Positions 56,740 to 64,000 of a stretch of 64,000 nucleotides of DNA are shown one piece after another. The position numbers and the translations under genes are program-made. Source of the stretch: Lepidonotus clava (lineage: Eukaryota; Annelida; Polychaeta; Phyllodocida; Polynoidae); assembly GCA_936440205.1 (NCBI GenBank), contig OW387148.1, positions 37,359,003 to 37,423,002 on the forward strand, in the 5' to 3' direction. The notes beneath the pieces were generated by a model. That model ran no database searches and was not told where the DNA came from. It worked only from the letters and a program-made list of their open reading frames with translations. Each line of letters starts with the position of its first letter. Within the stretch, counting starts at the first letter, position 1.

Positions 56740-59169
56740 TCGCGGGCCTCAGGTAATCATTGTCCGGCCCGGTGCTCGCCAATGCATGTGTGGGTAAAGA
56801 ATGACTGATGTAGGAGATTAATTAACACTGTTAACACGGCAGGCAAGTGGCCGTATCTATCAGGAGCTAACAGTGGGAAACTCAACTGGGGGAGTCAGTG
56901 GGATTTCCATCAGTGGAAAAGTGTTCAAAAAGTGTTACAAACTGACTTTGTGGTTCATATTTCCAAGTGAATCTTTCATGATATACAAATCTAATAAGTC
57001 TAATAACAATTTGTAAGCGAGATATTCTATCTAACAGTTTACAATAAGAGAAAAGGCAGGGAGGTCAGGGTCATCCGGATAGTTAGTTAAAAAAAATCCC
57101 ACAATGAGACGGTTCTGAAACATCTGACTAAGGTTTGTACTTTGCATGTATCATTTCAAGTGAGCATAGCTCATTTTCCTAAAACAATGAATTTGTCTCA
57201 TTCTGATTAGATTAGATTAACTCTAGATGGAGCTATTGGTTAGAAACACAGGACTTCATGTGTGTCAGGAATAAATGAGATTCCTGACCACGCCACCTAG
57301 TGGAGACCCTAGCCTCAGAACCTTAATTGGATAAGCTATGGGTTATTTTCTTTTTGAGTCTATGAAAATTGCTTATATCATATCATAGCGACACCAGAAC
57401 AAACAGACCTCTGGACCATGACAGCCAGGGTCCAGAAAACACTATTGAGGATTGTGTAGGCACTTGATTAAATTTTATGTCAAATTTCGTGGCTCCATAG
57501 ATATATTCCTCTTAAAGCTATACAATTATTGGGTGCAGTCTCTCGTCACCAGACACAGAAATTGTGCACTACAGGTGCACGGCCCACTGTTAACTTCAAA
57601 CTGCTCACCTATGCAAAATATCAAGCCAGTGATAAGTCTTTTCTCTGAAACCAATTATACCCTTTTATCTCCTCTGCCTTAAATTACAGGCATTATTTCA
57701 AAATGTATCATTTTTTTCGGTCTCATTTGTAACCATTAAAGGCCGGCCTGCACTAAAAACGGTCCAAGAACGGCCGCACGTTCCATCAGTAGGATCGGAG
57801 TCGGGGTAAAAACGGCTAATGCCTTCCTGGGAACAGCGCGGGCTGCGTTCTTCTGGCCTTGGAGCTTTGTTAATACTGATTAAATATGTATGCGCATGAA
57901 AGCGGCTACTTTTTACTATTTCTGGTTATTATGGTCATGGGTGCAGCTGCTTCCTGGACTATAACCAGGTCTTGGGTCTTACCGTATAATCCCCATCATA
58001 AGCCACGGCTTATAGTGAAAACAAGGGTCATGTTTCTTTTTTCCCTTATTTTTCTCTTTTATTGGGGGAGGGGTTGGCAGAAAAGCGAGGGTGCTAATTA
58101 TAATCTGAGATTCCAAAAAGGAACCATGATCTTGAAGGGGAAACATATTTAAATTTATGGTATTTTGACTAATGGTAATTTTATACATGTACATGCTTTT
58201 CCCCCTTTTTCCAGTTCATAAGATAGAGCACCAAATAATGGGTGCAGCTTAATTTTGAAGGCGAGTTTCATTCAGACAAATATGAAGGGAAACGAACCCA
58301 GTATATAGTCTGCAGGTTTTCACTTTCCCACTGGGGGCACCTATACACACAGTCAAGAGTGTTCAGATCTAATTACATTTACATTTGAATTTTAAGCTCT
58401 ATTTCTTTTTGAATATGAGGTATGTGCCATTTCTCTGCAGTTTTGCCTTGTGACATGTATCCATCCATCCATCCATTTTTGTTCTCTCTTCTTTTCGCAG
58501 CAGTAGGGGTTAAGACAGCCCTCTATATGTACCTTACACTATGTAGGGTACTTCACACCATGTATCAGGGTATGTCAGTCGATATTCGGGGGCCTCATCT
58601 TTATTGACCTGTAATATCAACTCATGAATAATTCCAGGAGGTGGTGGTGGCATATGCGCCCGATCAATATATAACCGGCCTGGTCGCCAACGAGGTGACA
58701 CCCTGAGAATGTTGTTACAACCAATTTGGGGAATCCTGAATTAAGATACTTAATATGCATTCTTAGAGATTTATTTTTAGTTTAAAAAGCTGCCTAGACT
58801 GTGCAACTCAACTCAACTAGACTGTTGCAGGTTTTAGTAATACTAGCACCCATAGGTGACGAGTCTAATTCAGTATGGTACCTGGCAACAGGTTAGGGCA
58901 CAGCAGTTGTGGTTCCTATGCTAGGTCATCATAATATGAAAGGTTTTTTACTGCATACAACCTAATGAGAAGATAATTATATAAGGCTCTGACTTTTCAG
59001 CTTTAAAGAATCGACTCAACTGTCATGGTAAACACCACAACTCCATTCCTTACCCTCAGCCACACTAAAGTCCGCCTTTAATATTATTGGGTACACAATA
59101 TGAGGGTATTGTCTAGGGGTTTGTTTCAGTATTGCAGACTCAAAAACATGTAAGAAGCCCTTATTTACT
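56740..59169. other. Flank, no gene seen
   Basis: Mostly unique AT-rich sequence with a short CATC repeat near 58460. Only short open frames, none recognised. Confidence 0.45.
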
Positions 59170-59479
59170 CAGGGTACCAACCCAAATTCAATTTTTAAAT
59201 TCCCTGTGTTTTCCCTATCCCATGCCAATTTTTCCCTGTGTCATATCCAGAAAGTTGTTCAAATTTAAAAGCCTCTGCATGCCGAAAAAATTTGGACAAC
59301 CCAACAACAAAAAGTCAAATCCCTAATATCTTGAGAATCAGGAATTTCAGAACCTGGCTGAATGAAATTCCCTACATTTTTCCTGTGTATTGGTAAAATT
59401 TAAGAAATTTCCTGTGTTTTCCCTGTCAGGGAATTCTTTTGGCCATTTTCCCTGTTTTCCCTCTGCTGTTGGTATCCTG
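59170..59479 (+). mobile_element. GGTACCAAC MITE, copy 6
   Basis: Complete: CAGGGTACCAACCC to GTTGGTATCCTG with the full interior. About 310 bp. The flanking 8 bp do not match each other. Confidence 0.88.
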
Positions 59480-60969
59480 AATACCTGCAGTGTGGTATAG
59501 ACGTTGTGCAGATGACGTCACACTTCTCAGATTAGGCTGGCCGCCATATTAGTGATCAATTTTTTATCTTAAGTATTTACAGTTTTAAGGTATCTAGAAG
59601 ACATTTTTTTTTAGAAAAAATTCACTCAGAGAGTTATTATCAGCAGTTTTGATATTCTAAATTTAAGAATTTCTGTCTTTCTTATTTTTTAATAGCCATA
59701 TGGTTTTGAGAACTACATGGTGATCACCAAAATCAGGTCACGTGACCACGTGTGCACAAGGTCTATAGATGTGAAGGACCCCCTCCCTCCCTGTGGCTGT
59801 TAAGTGGCGTGCCGTCACTGCCCCTACTCTTCAGGGATCACAGGAGAGTCTTATCTCGAAATGTGCTATCTCAGTTTCCGCTATATCAGTGGAGAGAGGG
59901 CGGCAAGAGGCGGATTGACTCCTTTTTTTCTCTTCATTTCTATGTCGGGAATACCCCGAGGCTCCGGCCTTGAAACTAAATCAGAAAACGTCCCTCAATG
60001 TTACGGGGTTTCCTTTGGACGACGGAGATGCAGTCAGATCACAAAGATGCCTTTTCCGATTGATGTCAAAGTACGCAACACTTTTCCTACTTTTATCTCA
60101 GAAGGAACATTTACAACTAGTCCCGAATTCAAATCTGCAGTTTCATGGCTAAAAATCAACCACCATACTCTTATATAGATATAAAGCAATGCAAGACAAA
60201 TCTTATATGAAATCCTGAAAAGCAGAAATCTTTTTGTTTCAAGTAGGTAAAAGGCACCTTTGAGTTGCCCGGCTCAGAGACTGACATTTCAGAAGGGGAG
60301 CCAAGATGTGCCGGCGGTTGCAGCAGAATGGCAATTTGAGATTTGGGTGAAGTGGGAAAAGGGGCAAGGTGCCTCTCGGAGGTGGAGAACTATTAGTAGA
60401 CGAAAAGCTCGCTCGCTCCTAGTCCTACAAGGCATACAAGGGGTAGTACCGTCCTTATCGTTTAAGTTCTCAATCTGTGAAACAAAATGTTTTTAGCCCG
60501 GGTTTGCCTCCTTTGCTGCCCTCAGATGTCAACATGTTGTCAAGTTGGTCGGTCGATCGACTTAGGCCAGAAAAGGTAGATACTTGTGTGCAGTTAACAA
60601 CGTTCAATAAAAGCGGTGGGCATGTTGCATCTTTTTCGTGCCATCATAATTTTGTGGTCCTTGTAAAATCCTCTTCTTTTTTTTCTGAAATACATGCCAC
60701 TTTTTTCCCCGTCCATTATGTTATAATAATTGGATTCAAATATTGCTAAAGAAATCGAATTGTAAAGCTTTGATGCACTCCATATGAAGACCGCATAAGC
60801 TGTGAGACCGTCCTCCACCCCAGTAGAACCCGTTCTGAGTGTTAGAACCATCCCATGCCGCAGGACTTATTACCGTCTTTTTCACCCAGAGTAGTCCGGA
60901 TGTATTTGGACTAGAGCATAACCTGATTGATGCTTGGGCCCAGAGAGAGGAGACTCTGAAGGCCATGGT

Positions 60970-61200
60970 AAAGGGCCATAGCCACTTACCGATTTGTACA
61001 GCGTCGGCTCACAACTCGGTGAGATATGCTCGTTTTCCGTCGATTTGTGCACCGATTCATGCGCTGACCATCAGTGGGTATGCCTTGCTAATTCAGAGTC
61101 GGCCGACAACCACGCCAACCTATATTAAGCATGTTCGACAATTTGACGCCAACGCTGATGGCCACCGGCGTCAGCCGTCAGTTAATGGGTATTGGGCTTA
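60970..61200. mobile_element. CCCCATACCCAC MITE, diverged copy
   Basis: AAAGGGCCATAGCCACTTACCGATTT resembles the family left end (first 20 bases compared) and TTAATGGGTATTGGGCTT the right end. The interior has CGGCTCACAACTCGGTGAG-like family blocks. Confidence 0.55.
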
Positions 61201-61212
61201 ATTAATTAAAGA

Positions 61213-61412
61213 TGGTATTACACTCCGAGACATAAGTTGCCACATGACGATGTCGCAGAGAAACCACACATATTAGAGACAATCTTATTTGTTACATGTA
61301 TCTAAAATACCCCAAGTTGTAAATTTCAAATAATTATATCTGTGCACTAATTATCTGTAATAACATCACATCACACTGATATTTCAGTTCAAAGTCGTGT
61401 AGTGTAAAGGAC
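61213..61412. mobile_element. ACTACACGACTTGAGC MITE, copy 3
   Basis: TGGTATTACACTCCGAGACA at the left and AAGTCGTGTAGTGTAA at the right, with interior ATGACGATGTC-CAGAGAA and CTGTAATA blocks shared with the other copies. Confidence 0.75.
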
Positions 61413-61419
61413 CTAAAGG

Positions 61420-63695
61420 ATGGCATCTTGCAGCAAAACCGTTTAAGTGGGCATATAAACTTATATGGCCAGTACATTTATCTTGCTACAATAATTGTTT
61501 ACATATTCTTTCCGACCAACATTTAGGAATGGGTTTCCTTCAATTTACTTGTAATCCTAACTGCCGTTTTCTGATCGTAATTGCAGTTTTAAAATCTGAA
61601 ATGCAATTTTTGAAGGCATCGTAGGAAGACCGTACCATCCAAGACTCACTTAACGTCTCCATCTGCTAAAGGCCTGTTAGCACTGCCCACCTTCCTGGTA
61701 GTATACTGAGAAACAACCTCGGCGGGTGTCAGTGATTAGAAGTAATGTACCCCCATGACAGGCGTGCCGCCTTCATTAGGGTAACACGGTGTTGTAATTC
61801 CACGAACACCAAGACAGGATACCCTGGACTTAGATATAATAAAAACTCCCGTCGACAAGTTCACAAAGTGTCACATTTCGTGTTAATTGGATATCATTGT
61901 TGTTTCAGGTGGCCTCAGGTTTCTGAGTAGACCTTTAAGTACATACACATATTTTCTATAATAAAACCAATAAAGGTAGGAAGTTACCAGGAAGTATTAG
62001 CGGTATGGAGTGTAACTCAGGCTTACCGACCGCCACTCTAACGCCCACGCATTCACACTGTCTTACCTGGAAATAGAAGGAAACCAACATTAGATATTAA
62101 TTATTAAACATTAGATATTCTCATTAATTATTAAACATTAAATATTTTCTAAAACGAAGTTAGGATCAAAATATTGTTTCAAAAGAAGCCCAGAACTTTC
62201 TTTGGAGAGACCTCCTTAATTTCGTTTTATCTTGTGCGATGTTTCTCTTCTGCATGAAATGCGTCGCCTCAGGTATAAAACCCTGTTCAGTACTACAAGA
62301 ACTCCTTCCTAACAGTACACAAATATGGATTTTATTGTTGAGCAATCACATCATCTTTGTTCAAGTAATGAGGCTGAGAAGTACTGGTACCAGCTATAGG
62401 TTACCAGTGTACCACGCCGGGCACTTTCTCTGCCACTGGTACCCGACAAGATACACTAGAAGCCTATAAAGTATGGTCTGAGGATTATAACCACAACAAC
62501 ATAACATTAGAAAGGATATCCTCAAAGCCTGCTTGTCAACATAAATACAAAAATAACCTCAAAACCTACTTCTCTTTGGCCCTCGCTGGACATATCTATG
62601 CCGATAAAACAACCTGATTACGCTGTCGCTGTCACACTAAAATACCCCTCTGTTTTTACATTTCGGATAACCAGTCCTGACTATATATTGTAATCTTTCT
62701 TCTTAGAGGTGTAACTGTCAACAACCAAAGGAAAAAGTGGCTGGAGTATACATTATTTATTATCTATTCAGCCACAAAAAATCATTGTTTTTCTCTTTAT
62801 CTGGGACGAGTATCAGAGTGCAAACTCAAATGTCATGATCAAATCCCCTGTGTTTTCCCTGAGTTTCCTTGTCAGTAAACTTTCCCTGTCATGCTTTTGA
62901 TTATTTGTTCTGATCGCAAAGTGTTAAAGTTTGAAAGTCTTGCCAATGCCATCTTGCGTTTTCCCTGCATGGCCGAAAAATAGTAATTTGCAATACACCT
63001 TGCGCTAAGGAAAAGAAAACAGGAAAATCAAAATTGATTGTAAGGGTGCTTTTATCCCTACGGCCCGTTGATCGGTTCGTCTCGTGACGCGGTGCATTGG
63101 ACGGGTCAGTCTTTAACCCCTGCCACTCACCTACAGGCCTCAATAATGTAAACGCCCTCATTTTTGCACAAGAAATATTTTCACGCCATGCCTTAAGATC
63201 CCCTAAAATATGATGTCGGTAAAAATGAATTAACATGAAACAAAAAGAATCAACTGAAAGATGGGTGAAACACGAAAATACCATTGATTGTAAATTGCAC
63301 GATTTTTTAAAAATCTATTTATCTTGTTTTATGCCCTGAAATTATTAGAGCCTGATCCAGAGATCCAGGCACTCTTAGCGGTAGCATGAAAAGAAGCACA
63401 CAACCTTTGCCACGTTTCTCAAATTTTGTAAATTGAACGAAAATATGTATGTTTACGGTAGTATGTTCCAAGCCGGTTCATAACAGCTACTAAAGCACCA
63501 GCCCTGAGTCCATTCACAGGAGAAAGGAGGGTACAACAATGTCCTACCACCCCCCAGTTGTACTTGATGGCCGTTCCCCATACACTACTCCCCCCGGGGT
63601 ACTTAGTGTCCACCCCCTCTGCCCCCTAACGCCCGCCTGTCACGATCCCCTCCTGGAGACCCCTGCCGCAGGGACGATACCATAGGACCCAAGGA
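61420..63695. other. Flank, no gene seen
   Basis: Unique sequence, with a short stretch at 62840-62950 related to the diverged MITE at 28.4 kb. No conserved frame recognised. Confidence 0.45.
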
Positions 63696-63997
63696 AGGGT
63701 ACCAACCGAAGTTTCATTTTCAAACTCCCTGTGTTTTCCCTGAGGTTCCCCTGTCCCACAGTAACTTTTCCCTGTGTCATATCCAGCGAGTTGATCAAAT
63801 TTAAGAGCCTCTGCATGTAGAATAAATTTGGAGAACCCACAAACATAAAAGTCAAATCCCTAATATTTTAAGAATCAGGAATTTCACAACCTAGTCAATT
63901 CCCTGTGTTTTGGCAAAATTTGCAAATTCCCTGTATTTTCCCAGTCAGGAATATTTTTTGCCATTTTCCCTGTTTTCCCTGGGTGGTTGGTACCCTG
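63696..63997 (+). mobile_element. GGTACCAAC MITE, copy 7
   Basis: AGGGTACCAACCGAAG to GGTGGTTGGTACCCTG with the full interior, ending 3 bp before the window edge. Confidence 0.87.
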
Positions 63998-64000
63998 ATT

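Noticed and set aside
60839-61201. 120-residue open frame
   Set aside because: It overlaps a diverged MITE and shows no recognisable domain.
1-64000. Retroviral, LTR, Polinton or LINE coding sequence, CRISPR arrays, rRNA and tRNA genes
   Set aside because: No reverse transcriptase, integrase, capsid or transposase motifs, no LTR pairs, no spacer-type repeats and no complete tRNA cloverleaf were seen; the only pol III-like box is inside the SINE-like elements.

Overview
This window is animal nuclear DNA: AT-rich, dense in short non-autonomous transposons, SINE-like repeats and minisatellites, with no operons and only one gene that I can recognise. That gene is a non-visual (beta-)arrestin on the minus strand. 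It runs from the initiator codon at 43816 down to a TGA at 3521, with thirteen coding positions joined by GT-AG introns of 0.4 to about 10 kb. Every junction I checked keeps the frame, and the main chain (1422 bp) gives a 473-residue protein. The protein style and the repeat types suggest a lophotrochozoan, most likely a marine mollusc. That is an inference, and I cannot name the species.

The protein keeps the N-terminal lysine pair, the finger loop, the phosphosensor arginine, the lariat/gate-loop aspartates, a clathrin box (LIQLD) and an AP2-binding helix (FEDFARLR). It therefore looks like a receptor-desensitising, endocytic arrestin.

The most interesting part is between 12.2 and 16.2 kb. 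Exon position 9 is present there in three versions (16064-16136, 14889-14961, 12244-12310) with identical entry and exit phases and lengths of 73, 73 and 67 bp. This is the signature of a mutually exclusive exon cluster. Each version encodes a different form of the arrestin C-loop, the segment that contacts intracellular loop 2 of the receptor. Broken copies of the third version lie beside it. A second oddity is that the 3' end of an exon together with its splice donor has been tandemly copied at several exons: once at exon 1, about 23 times as a 35-bp minisatellite at exon 7, and about a dozen times at exon 10 (donor and intron start only). At exon 1 the copy carries a new ATG that would give a short N-terminus of ordinary arrestin length.

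Layout. 1-2475 is 3' flank with a 32-bp, 16-copy minisatellite. 2403-3520 is the probable 3'UTR and downstream flank. 3.5-9.9 kb holds exons 13 to 10, with palindromic MITEs and a foldback element in the introns. 9.9-17 kb holds the exon 9 cluster, a SINE with a 12-bp target duplication and its preserved empty site, and exon 8. 17-23.2 kb holds exons 7 to 5. 25.5-25.9 kb is a 108-bp satellite. 27.4-28.3 kb is exon 4, wedged between a MITE and a SINE. 29.7-43.8 kb holds exons 3 to 1, with three RFX-type X-boxes and paired CRE sites in intron 2. 43.8-64 kb is upstream flank (or unseen 5'UTR introns) made of repeats, with one unassigned GC-rich coding-like patch near 46.4 kb. I see no rRNA, tRNA, CRISPR, retroviral or transposase coding sequence.
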